Position numbers and translations under genes: made by a program. The notes beneath the pieces are model-generated. The model did not search any database and had not been told where the DNA came from. It saw nothing but the letters and a program-made list of their open reading frames with translations. A stretch of DNA of 64,000 nucleotides from Lycocorax pyrrhopterus obiensis (Eukaryota > Chordata > Aves > Passeriformes > Paradisaeidae), in NCBI GenBank assembly GCA_014706295.1, contig JACSVZ010000038.1, positions 1,364,001-1,428,000 of the forward strand, written 5' to 3'. Every line of letters starts with the position of its first letter. Within the stretch, counting starts at the first letter, position 1. Positions 1-26,872 of the stretch are shown here, piece by piece.

Positions 1-401
1 AGCAGTGTTTTAAATTGCAGAATACCTTCATTAAAATAGTAGGCAAACTCAAAGCTATCTGCTGTTTTAAGTAGCTATTTACTTTTGATGTGCCCCAGTT
101 ATGCTCCCTTCCCAGTGAAAGTGCCCTTTATACTCTGAACTGGCTGTGGCTTGTCACCAGGTGATGTCCTTGTAAACTGTCATACCAGAAGTTACAAGCT
201 TTGCTCATGCTGCTCTAATTAAACTGCAGTATTTCAGTGTTGGAGTTGCTAAATTGATTTAACTGTCTGTAGAGTGCAGTGGTATCTTTTCTTTATTTAT
301 TGTAAGATAATTGTACTATAGTTTAGGAAAGATGCTTGTTAAAGAAGTTGGATTATTTTTTTAATTTTAATTGTTCTGGTCTAATTTCTTTGGCCATTTA
401 G

Positions 402-15640
<15,239 letters not shown>

Positions 15641-18600
15641 TTGTTTCCATTTGAAGATGAATCTCCTGACACACTGTTTCAAGAACTCAGGCCCCAGTGT
15701 GCACCGTGATGGAGACCCGACATGGATGTCTTCTAATCCCTGCCCAGTTACTACTAGCAAGGACCAGACCAGGAGTACTGTCCTACTTTGTTGGCTTCTC
15801 TGCCAGCAGCTCAGAATGAGGGCACAGTAGTAACAATTTGCTTTTATATTCTCCAATGTGTTGACACGTGGCATGGGTGTATCAATTCAGAGCATGTTAA
15901 AATTCTGACATTTATTGTAATGTGCTCTTTTTGGAGAATGTAACTGTTCATGGGCACCATCTTGTAAATTGTTATCGGTGATGTTGAACCACCCAGATTT
16001 TTATGTAAAAAGTTTTAGTAGTAGGCCCGAAAATGGCTGCAAATTTTTAAATCTGTTTTCCCAGGTCCAGGTCAGTAATGGGTTGTGTGTTGGTAACCAG
16101 GTGACAGCGAGCCAGTCCCCTCCCAGCCGGGTGTGCCAGGCACTGTGAACCCAGTGGCACAAGCCCCGTGGCCAGGTACAGTGGAAGAGAAGGTAAGGTG
16201 AGCTTCTGACAGTGTCTTCAAGGGGCAGGAGCTCCACCTTTTCGTGGAGGAGAAGGGTTGGACGTGTGAGAATTCACGATGATAATGAAGAAGTGGACTG
16301 AATGCACATTTCATTGGCCACCAACGTCACTGGGATCCTGTCTCCTTGTTGGGGACAGCAGTACAGGTTCCCAGGCAAACTCATGAGTTGGTTCAGAATG
16401 AACTTAGAGACTTGGATTTTGTTCTTTGCTGAAGATTTGTCTAAGAAGCGTTTGAATGCAGTAATTTATTGTCTTGTTTAATGCTGTTTTCTGCATCTTT
16501 TGTTCGTCTGTTAATTTGTTGGGACTTTACTCCCAGTACCAGAAGATATCAAAGCTGCTGTTACTGCAGAGACTTCTCTGCAGCATCGTGTTAGGAATGA
16601 AGGGAATAAGAACTGTTTGGTTTTAAAATTAAAAATAACTATTAAAAAAATACTCTTAGCTAAACCTGTGTTTAGCTGCTTTCAGCTAAACCAGCTTTGA
16701 TACCTCTTGTGAAATGGGTCAGTTCTTGACCATGGAATGGTGATGACAGTAAGTGTTCTGCTGAAAAGGCATTATTTCCCTCGGTAGTAATTTGCACAGT
16801 TGTTTTGTGTTGTGTTTTTCACTCTGTGTCTCGGATTCTTTTCCCACCCTCACCCAAGGATGTGTGTTCTGGTGTGTGTTGAATGTGACTGGTCAGATAA
16901 TGATGCACAGGAGAGATTGTGTAGGGGTATTGTTACAGAATTAAAGAAATCAGGATCTTGAAGCTTAAAAACTTGGATTAATACCTTTCAGGACATGACT
17001 GATAATAGCTTTTTTTTATATGTTGAACTGATTTAAAGTGATTTTAGAAGCAGTGGATGGAAGGCCTGGTCAGTTCTCCATCCAGTCTCATGGCAATGGA
17101 TCCAGTGGCTGTTTGTCAGTCTCCTGAAATCACTGAGCTGTCCCTGTGATTAGGCCCTGTGTGATGTTAGTGTAACTTCTCTTTGCTTGAGAGTTTTGAA
17201 ATTACTTCAGTAGTTACAGTGCGAGAAACTTTATCAATTTTCAGCAGAAAACACAGCAGTTTATATTTTCAAGTGGTGATAATTTGGGTTATTGCCTTCA
17301 GATGAGAAATTGAAAAACCCAAATTTACTGGTCAGGGGAAAGATAAGCTACAAAATAGTGAATAGGTCTTAGGGACGAGCACTCCTGCTGGAACAGTTCT
17401 TGGATTTAAGGGTCTTTTTCTTAGCTGAGTGGTGCTGGTGCAAACCTGAGGCAGTGGCACTGAGTTCAGGGAGAGGAAACTGAACTGTCTGGCTCGTTAC
17501 CAGATTGGGGATGCTCCCCCAGCCCCCAGCAAGTGAAATTGGACACGTTTCACTTTAATACCAAAGGACTGCTTGGTAAATCATCAGCATTGCAGAACCT
17601 GGAGTGATTGTCAGCAGGAAACAGTGTGGGACTGTTCCACATGGTGATTTGGTGTTGTTAGGGTACCGTATCTTTGGTGGTTAGAACAGAGTTCCACTCC
17701 ATACTCAGTTTTTGCATTCCAAAAAGTTAGTTTGGAATGGAGGGGACTTCTTAAAATCAGTGTAATTCCTGATCAATGCAGCAGTGTGGGATCCAGCAGC
17801 TCTGTAGGACTGGCACTGATTTTTCCATTGGGTGATGTGCAGACTCCAGTCACCTCTGATCCCCTGTAATTTCCCCTGGAAGCTTACAGGGAAGCAGCAG
17901 GAATGCACAGTATGTTCTCTCTTTCGTGCTGTGGTTTGGGCCACTCCTTGTGAAAACTCGATGCCCCCATTGCCTTAAATTACCAGGTTTTTAGGAGTTT
18001 TAGCCTGAAGCTAAGTTGCATCAGTGGAGTAAACCCTCTCAGCCAAAAAGGAATGTCAGTTGGGGTGCTTGGAAGCAATTTTTGGAAACATTTATTTAGG
18101 TTTATTTTGTGCCTGTCCTGAAGTATGGGAGGGAGTGTTGGAAGGGCTGGAGCAGCTCGTTGGCTGCTTTCTTCTTCTGTGCAAAGGATGAATTTGATTA
18201 TAGAACAGTGACGTGGAAAATAAAGTCTGCAGTGAGGTCCCATTTATTTTAATGTTTTAACTTAAATGTAACTTTTTAAATACTTCTTGTCAGCACTGCT
18301 TGAAGTAAATTTTGGCTGTTAACAAATGGACCCAAGCCTGTGACAGGCCAGGCTGTTGGTCCAACACCCCAAAAAGCTCCTTGGAATATGGGTCTTCAAT
18401 CTGTAACTGAGAAATGACCGTAGAAGTCATTCTCTGTCCTCAGTACACATGTCTGGCTGCAGCTGCCTTTATGAAACCTGTTTGCACCCTGAGTAGAGAC
18501 GGTGTCTTCTGTCACTTGGGTCAGCCTGGAGAAGGTTTTGGAATTAGCAGGTGCTGTGATACCTCATTGCTAGTGCAGGGTCACCCTACCAGAGTGTGGG

Positions 18601-20400
18601 CAGGGGATCCGTAGAAGGCTGAGGGAAGCAAGTGAATTATTTTCTTTTAATGAATATGACTTTGTTTAAATGAATCATGGGTCTCTTCACTTGTGCAAAA
18701 CTGAATCTGTGAAATTGTCACCGAATCACTCCAGTTGAGTGAACTGGTTTTGGACTCTTCACTCAGATCTTGTTCCTAGAAAAATGACTCTTCTAGGTGA
18801 ATTAGTTTGCAAAGTACTGCTGTGTCCTGGGCTAAGTAACCTGCTCTTGATTCTGAGTCACATCCTTCCTATTGGACTTTTTGATCACTTCAGATAAAAC
18901 TTTCCTTTTAAGTGATTTCTGAGGATTAGACAGTTCAAAATTCTGTGCCTCCCAGGTGCCTTTTGGCTTCTCTCTGAGCTGGGGTGTGGAGGAAATGCCA
19001 GCACGAGCTTTGAACTGCCGCCGTGTTTGCTTGGTGTCACAGCCTTAAAATTATCAGCATGTTTGTCCTTCAATATTGTGATGTTGCAGTGTAGAGGCTG
19101 TTTCTATGGTTCTGATTTCAATTTGAACTCTGGTGTTGAGGAGGCTTCCTCTTTCTCTTCCCATCTGGAATGTGGTCACTCCGTATTCCAGGCCGAGGAT
19201 GCCTCCGTGGCCACTAGTGCTGAGCACAGCTGCCCTGTGTGTGTTGTGGATGCTTCCCTAGTTTTTAACTGTGCTGTCTGTGGATTGTAGCTGTGGCATG
19301 TCCCACGAATTGAGATCGCTGATCATCCCCCAGCGTGAGGCAGAAGAATTGGTGTTCCTAGAGACGCTTGCTCATCCAGGTACTCGCCTTCCTGCACAGC
19401 TAGGAGTCATTCTAAATAATTTGCAGGCAGTTTTGTCTTTCTGAGTAGTAGTCAGATGATTCTGCATACATGGAGCTTGGTGTTTGTCATTTGCATTTAC
19501 AATGAGAGTCGAAACTTAAACTAGGAAAGGGTTAAAAATACTTATTTCATTTTAATTCTAACTCTGCGGAATGGGAGCTGAGGCTCCCCGGTGCTGCTCA
19601 GTGGAGTCCCTGTGTGTTGTGCCCCCCATGCAAGGGAGTTTGGAGATTTTGTTGTCTTCCCCAGCAGTTCTCACATTTACCAGGAAACAGATCTGCATGC
19701 CGGGTTACACAAGTGCTGTAGGCAAAGCAAAGCCTTTCCCCTGCTCTCTCTTCGAGACCAGACCCAACATCTTCGTAACCACTGGCGACTTCATCATCCA
19801 CCATCAGCACGTTCCTCTTCAAACAGCATCTGTGCGAGCTCTGGTTCATAACATTTGTGCCATGTTTATAAATCAGTTTTTTATATTTTTGTACTGAAAG
19901 AAATTGGAGCACTTTAGAAAAGTTGATTTCAAATTCCATTTCTGTCTGTACCCGGAAGGAGATCTCTCACGGGTGTAGATCCTGTTGGCATAACTGCGTG
20001 CATCTCACTCAGAGCTGTGAACTCTCTTGACGCTCTTTAGTCTTAGGTCTGGTTTCTAGGCCCACCTTGCACTGTAAAGATTTAATAAATAATCATGGTC
20101 CATGGTTAAATTGACCATTTTGTTGGGGAAGAGTTTGGTTTTGTTTTTTCGTTAGGGTGTAAACATTGTAAATATTTCCTTTACTGTTGATACTGCAGTA
20201 GCAACATCTTTGTAGTCTTTATTTTATTTGTAAAGTTGATGGTTAAATGTTAATATTCTGTTGAATTGTGCACTCTTGATTAATTGTAAACATGATCTTA
20301 GCACACCAAATGATGATTTTTACAATGATTGCAATGTTTCTCCACTGAAGGATTTCAGAGCTGCAATAGGACTGAAACCAACTTCTAGCAATAAAAAAAA
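15641..20400 (+). other. ARHGEF18: Probable long 3'UTR of ARHGEF18
   Basis: After the TGA at 15638-15640 there is about 4.7 kb of AT-richer, repeat-free sequence with no convincing ORF. Poly(A) signals AATAAA occur at 20084-20089, followed by T/G-rich sequence, and at 20390-20395. CR1 is absent from this stretch although it occurs elsewhere in the locus, which fits an exon. The extent is inferred from the signals only; earlier cleavage is possible. Confidence 0.55.
20084..20089 (+). terminator. Poly(A) signal AATAAA, candidate ARHGEF18 end
   Basis: The canonical hexamer is followed within 60 bases by a T/G-rich stretch (TTTTGTTGGGG and a TTTGGTTTTG run), the usual downstream element. A second AATAAA lies at 20390-20395. 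Confidence 0.5.
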
Positions 20401-23400
20401 GAACATTTAAAAGCTGTCTACCTTTATATCTATATAATTATTTACTGTTTTCTATTTGAATGAAGATCAAAGCAGCTGCCACTTCTCACGTGCTTCTCAT
20501 TTTCTAGCCTGGACAGAAATAATGTGCCACAGGAACAAAACTGACGGTTTTCCAAAGGAGAGGACGGAGCAGAGGAGGTGTTCAGTGCAGAATACAAATA
20601 GCTGCAGCCCTTGGCAGTGAGGTGAACACCTGAGGGAAAGATCAGCTGCTTCCAAACATCTGAACTCTGCTGGTGAGAGAGGGAACTTGGTTAAGTTGCT
20701 TACATTAACGTGGAGGTGCTTTGCATAGTGCCAGCCTGAGACATGCCTGGCTCTGTCCCAGGCAGTATCGGTTCCCACTTGGAACAAGGATAACAAAAAT
20801 AGAAACTTTCTCCCGAGTGCTCGTGCCAGTTTGGCAGCCCTCGCTGCCAGCACCATCCCATAGCCTCTGGCTGGGGCTGCTCTTCCCAGCTCTGCAGCAG
20901 GCTGAGCTTCCTGGTGAAATCCCCACTGGTGGCACAGCTGGCAAGTGAATCCAAGAGCTGTAGCCTCCAGTCGTTTCTAGAGAGGAGAACAGATGCAAAA
21001 CCAGGGAGACAGTGGGAGAACTGGGCCTTGGATTGGTGCTCTCAAGGAAGAGGGGAGGGTTTTATCATTGGAATCCTGCGCTGCAGCCAGGGCTGAGGAG
21101 AACCCTGAGCCGGGGCTGGTGGCAGTGCCAGTGGTGTGGTCTGCCTGTCACTGCCTTTGGGGCTTATCAGAGCAGCGTGGGGGGACCCTGGGCCTTTGTG
21201 TGCAGGAGTCAGTAAAAGAAGCCAGCATTTGTCAGCCTCTGAAGTGCATGTGACATCTGGGTTGCGACACAAACTGGAACTCCACTGCAAAACCAAAATT
21301 TTTTCTACTTTTCCACATACATAAATAATCAAAGACTTCTAGGCAGACCAATGTTTAAAATTTGGTCTTTATGGGAACTAGCAGGCTGTCATATGAGAGA
21401 ATGACGTCTCAAAGTGTGTGTGTGTAGAAGCCTTTGCTTGTGCTCCTTTTAGGAAAATATTTCTTCCATCTGTGGAGCTCCCTGGAGCTGAGCCACAGTG
21501 CCTGCTGGAGATCAGTCACTGCCTCTGTGCTTCCAGACCTTGTGTCTCTGTCACCACAGCAAGGCCAGTCACTCCAGGTCCATTTCTAAATATTTTTTGG
21601 CAGCAAGAAATGGAATCAAAGTGGTTTTGTGGGGGACAGTCTAGGAGAGAAGCTAAGAGGAGCTGCACTGCGCTCTTGTGCAACCATTTGCATGTCAGAC
21701 CTGTAGGAATTGTTTCTAGGAAGACAAGAAGAGCCTGGATCAGGGAGATCCAGGGTTAACATAGCCAAGAGGGATCCCTGCAGCGCAGATTCCCACTGGG
21801 AACTGCCCAGCTGCAGCAGCCCAGAGCTCAGCAGAGGCAGGTTTAAATCCTGGGCAGAATTTGCATCTGTTAGAAGTTTAGTGCTGCTGCAGCCATCCGT
21901 GTTCAAAGGTGTGTAGGTGTTGCTGTGTTCGGTTTTTGCCGCAACAGCAGGGCAGACATTCCTTGGGGATTGCAAACACCTTGCCTGGCAGTGGCACTGA
22001 TAACGCTGTCACTCTGTGAGACACGGAGGGTGTGATTTCAGGGAGGGTGCGACTTCAGGACACGGCTGGCTGGCGGTGCCTTCAGAGCTGGTAACTTGCT
22101 CACACCAATATTGCAGCAGCTCCGCCCTGCCTTGTCTCTCTCTCCAATCTGTAGCTAATTAACCCGAAACCCAAACCACATTCTTTCTGTGGATGAATCA
22201 CGACGAGGCCATCGGCAATGACCAGCTTTATGCTAAACCTCCCTCTTTCATGTGGGTGAGACAAGGCTGATGGTTCCCATAAGTGCATCTGAGATTCAGC
22301 TGTGAGCCAGATGCTCGAGGACAAACATGCACAAAGGATATTGGCTCCACAGTGTGCTCCGGCAGTGGGAATGTGCTGCTTGCTGCCTTTCCCTTTCCTC
22401 AGCCCTGTGACTCAAATCCCGTTTAATTTCTCATCCCAACAATGGGGCCAGCCCAAGGCTCAACAGGCAAGGGATGTGGGGCCTGTTCTACATTGTTTGC
22501 TCCTGCTGTGCCCATGGGATCTGGCAGAGGATAAAAGCCAAACCCTCCAGGAGCTGGCAGGGCTGGCACATGCGACACAGGGTCCCCAGTTCTGCGACTG
22601 TCACAGACACCAGAGGCTCAGACAGGGCAGGATCACTTTGTTATGGGGCTCCTTGACTTTGCACAAGGCCTGGAGGGACAGGACAAGAGAATGGCTTCAC
22701 ACAGATGGAGGGCAGGGATGGGTGGGATATTGGGAAGGAATTGTTCCCTGGGAGGGTGGGGAGGCCCTGGCACAGCGTGCCCAGAGCAGCTGTGGCTGCC
22801 CCTGGATCCCTGGCAGTGTCCAAGGCCAGGCTGGACGGGGCTTGGAGCAGCCTGGGACAGTGGAAGGTGTCCCTGCCATGGCAGGGGTGGCACTGGATGG
22901 GCTTTAATGTCCCTTCCAACCCAAACCATTCCATGATTCCCTGTGCACAGGACCATGAAAATTCCTGGCTGACAGCAAATGTGGATGTGCCTCTCCCGTG
23001 TCAGAGCAGCAGATGATATCATTTCACTGTGTGGAGCACAGCGTCTTGCTAGACCTGAAGCCATCCCAGATGACTGCATGTGAAATGCAGATCTGCCAGG
23101 GAATTTCAGGTGTGCAATGTCCCTTTTGCCTTCTGGAACACTGGAAGTCATGAACAAAATCACACTGTGTGTAGTTAAAACTTTGTTTTTCCTGGGCTGC
23201 CATGAATTACCATTGTAACAGTTCCTTGCTCGATGTGTGGTGGGTGTGCTGCAGATCATTTGAATGATCCATATCCCATCTTAACCAGGAAGGGGAATTT
23301 CTCAGCCACTGCTGTGCTTGGAAGGAAGAAAGGCCATGTGCTGTCTTGGTGCTCTGGCAGCAGGAGCTGCTGAGGAGGAGGCACCTACGAACCCAAGCAA

Positions 23401-25379
23401 CAATTCTCTTAAAATCAGCCCTGACTGTCTTGTGGCCAGGAGGGAGGTTGGTCAGTCTGATCCCAAACTTCTCTGGCTGTGATGGCTTGTAGGCTTTGTG
23501 TGAGAAGAGGAACATCCCATGGGACAGTGCTGTCACGCTTGGACTGTTTTGCCTTTGAGCCTAGTGATGCCCACGTGTGTTGCCTCTTCCAGATGGGATT
23601 GTGAGCTGGGGTCTGATTCCTGCAGCTGGGGGTGCAGACACAAAGTGGGGGTCTGGGCTAGGAGAGGCCTAGGTTTGAGCTACGCTGAGATTCTAAATTA
23701 ATTCTATTAATTCACGAGGATTTCTACCCCAGCAACCAAATTCACCTCTAAACCAAATTCACCTCCAGCTCAGTTGGCCTGAACCTTCTGGCCCTGGCAC
23801 TGAAGCAGCGAGTGGATCCAGGCATGGAAATGTCAAACTGGGAAAACAGGTCTGTTGGGACAACTCAGGCACGCACCAGGGAAGCGCTCTCGTTTTCCCC
23901 AGGGTACTCCGGGAGCTGGGAGCTGGCTCCTGCCAGGAGGAGGTGGAGCTGGAGGGACAGCACGGGGCTCTCTGCCAGGTGCAGGAGGATGATCCGATGC
24001 AATGCAGCCCGGGCTGCCTTTGTTGCTGGCTTTGTTGCCGGCAGCAGGGAGCCACGGCGGAGCAGCACAGCCCAGGTGTGCTTGGAGTGCCGGTTTTCCC
24101 TGAGAGGGGGTTGGATTGAAAGAAAGGAACAATGCCCAGCCCCTGCAAAGGCTGCAGCAGCAGCAGAGCTGCGGCTCGTTCCCCCAGCTGAGAACACACC
24201 GAGCCTGGCTCAGATAACGCCCCGGCAGACGGATCCGTGCTGCTGGAAGCTGCTCCATCCCTGGAGTGGGAGGCGGATGTGGCGGGGAGCCAGCGTTTAT
24301 TGCTTGGCAGCATAAACAGAACAGCTGCTGCTGCTCAAACGGCCCTGAATGAAACCTCCGCTCCTCTGACTCGCTGAGCACAGTCGGACTGTCCAGCCCT
24401 CAGGAGTAGCTGGAGATGTAACAAAGGTGAGGCAGCTCCTGGCTGGATGACAGGGTTGGAGACACTTCCAGACAGCTGCTGGTCCCAGCAGAGTCCTGTG
24501 CCGTGACTTTCCCCTGCTTGCGAGGCACGGCCAGAGGCTGGGAGCTGCTGGATGGTTGGATCCCATGATCTTAACAGCCTTTTCCCATCAAAATGAGTCT
24601 GTCTCCCTGCTGCTGCCTGCGGGCTCCAGGCAGGCTGTGGGCTCCTCTCCCTGCAGCCTGACGAGCTCCCGTTGGGCTCAGCCAGCGATGGAGAGGAGGC
24701 ACAAAAAGGGTGTATGAAAAAAGGCCCAGCCTGGGGGCTGAAAATGGCAAAAGCATCAGAAAACAGGGTGGAAAGGAAGCTGGTGCATCTGCTCCAGCCC
24801 CCAGCAGCAGGGCAGCTCCCTTCCTTCCCATCCTGCCAGCTCTTGCCTGTGCAAGCAGCTCGGAAGAGTTGTGACATTGATTTATTTAATTCTGAAATAA
24901 TGGATCACACCCAAACCATGCTTCTGTGGTGAGACAGTTGGTTGTACCTTTGGTGCCTGTTTCCTCTGACCATGCTGGTTCCTGTCTCACCTCCTCCCCT
25001 TAACAGAGCTTTTCTTTCCCAGGCACTGCCTCCCCTCACCTGGAGCAGGGCCTGGAGCACACAGCCCTTTGGGACAGAAGGGCCAGCACTTTATCTCATT
25101 TTTTTGGATAGTGAGGAAACCCAACTCCATGGAGGGTGACCAGGTAAGGGCAGAGAATACCTTAATCTTTAAAGTTTTGAAGATATTTGTGTCTCCTTCA
25201 AAGCTAGAAGGCAGTGTGAGATCTGAGCTTTCCTCAGCCCCAAGTTACAAAGATACAGGAAGATCTGAGCCCTCAATTTGGACTCAAGCAGGGAATGCTC
25301 CCCACTGTTCTACTAAATATGGTCTCAAGAGTAGGTTGGGAAAACCTGCACCTTAAGCACACAGACCAGGCAATAGACA
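20401..25379. other. Intergenic region between ARHGEF18 and ENC3
   Basis: Only short, overlapping, compositionally biased ORFs are present and none resembles a known protein. It contains the CR1 copy at 22,655-22,937. The section 23.9-24.9 kb is GC- and CAG/CTG-rich and yields long chance ORFs on both strands. I see no RNA gene. The two flanking genes converge here with their 3' ends facing each other, so no shared promoter is expected. Confidence 0.6.
22655..22937 (+). mobile_element. CR1 LINE 3' fragment, sense
   Basis: The last roughly 280 bases of a CR1 element end with CCTTCCAACCCAAACCATTC and ATGATTC, the CR1 3' terminus. It is 5'-truncated and nearly identical to the copy at 32,220-32,516 through its central 250 bases, so both come from one relatively young subfamily. 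Confidence 0.9.
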
Positions 25380-25387
25380 CAGTGGAT

Positions 25388-26872
25388 TTTATTCAGATTT
25401 ATTGAAGCAGCTCCAGGCTGAGTAATAAACACACAAAACTGCTGTATAAAAAAGAAATAAATGTACAGAACCAGCCCGTGGGCAAAGTATTGTCACATGT
25501 TCTGACAGTCCAGGCAACTGCTTGGGTGCTGTGAGTCCCAGCAGTGCAGTCCAGAGCCTGCAGCTGGTCAGGAGTGTCCTTCCTCCTTTCTAGTAAGTAT
25601 CACTGAAACCAAAATAATCCCTCTGGTTCCTGCTCTGAGATCACACAAGTTAGGAGGAAACTTGGAAACCTTTTGCTGTCTCAAGGGACAGCACAAGCTG
25701 TCAGCCCAAGGAGGTCCCTCTGTGCCTGTCCCCTCCCTGGCCTGACCAAGGGGATGGATTTGCAGAAGCGATTCAAAGCCAAAACCGTGTTGCCTTGAGC
25801 CCTGCTGGTGCTGGTGGGATCCACGCTGGCACCCAGCTCACAGACTTGCCAGGTGGGAGGAGGTTCTCCTGCTGCCTGCGTGTTCCATCTGGATCCTCAG
25901 TCAAGGGAGGCACTGGCAAAATCAGGTGTGAAGCCTGTGGTGCAGAGCAGAGTATTGTGAGACCAGTGCACAGCAACCCCAACCCCACTCCTCAGGCCTC
26001 AAATCCCAGAGAAATCCCAGCAATGTCTGCTAATTTCCCTCTACAGACAGGAATTTTCTAAAGGTATCCCTGGCTCTTTTATTACAGTAAATAATTTTAT
26101 TTAGACAGTACAACTCTTGCAAGGAGAAAAGAAAAACCCTGCAGGGTCTGTGATTCACTGGCATTGTTTCTGCCAAAAGCCTTTAGAAAGGTTTAATTCC
26201 AGTTGCAAATGTTGAAAGTCAATCTCTGCGTAGCAGGAAAGCAATGGCATGAAAGGGACACCAGGGAATAATTAGAAGCAGAGAAACCCTGTGTTTATAC
26301 ATAGACAAGGCTTGTCTTATAAATGCAATTACCCACCATTCTGGGACTAAATCCCAGCTATAATCTTGTTCTGGCACCAGCTCACAGCCCTGGCGTCCCA
26401 CAAGACATTTGGGTGCCACTGGCAGATTAAGCGTGGCACCAGGAGGAGGAGGCTGCGCTAAAAGCAGCAACCAGAGCCGGTGGCACCACGGGGTCTGTCC
26501 CAGCTCCTGCAGACAGCCTGCCTGCAAAAACATCGACTCCTCCAGCCCCCTGACCCAGGGACGACACCCAATCCTCACACACAGCATTCCCCAAAATCTT
26601 TGCACGGGCCAAGATGCCAGGTTAAGAGTCTTGTTATTTATACTAATCTTCTCCCTGCAGCGTTTCAGCACCTACAGAGACCTTCTCTCTCCTGCAGGGC
26701 TTTAGATCCCAAACTACCAGCCTGGAAGTTCTGGAGCTGATGTTCACACAAGGCTGTTCTCTAGGACAACTCCAGTCCAGAGCCACATGCATCTGCCCCT
26801 CGAGGTTTAACCTGATGCAGAGGAGCTCTGGGTTGACCCACAACTATTTACCTTCCAGATCCTCCACCACAC
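25388..26872 (-). other. Probable 3'UTR of ENC3 with poly(A) signals
   Basis: Downstream of the stop codon on the minus strand there is about 1.5 kb without coding potential. Two AATAAA hexamers on the minus strand (complement TTTATT at 25398-25403 and 25388-25393) form a classical cleavage region. The extent is inferred from these signals. Confidence 0.6.

Noticed and set aside
22302..22907. 201-codon ORF and minus-strand counterparts
   Set aside because: Mostly CR1 3' sequence, which is non-coding.
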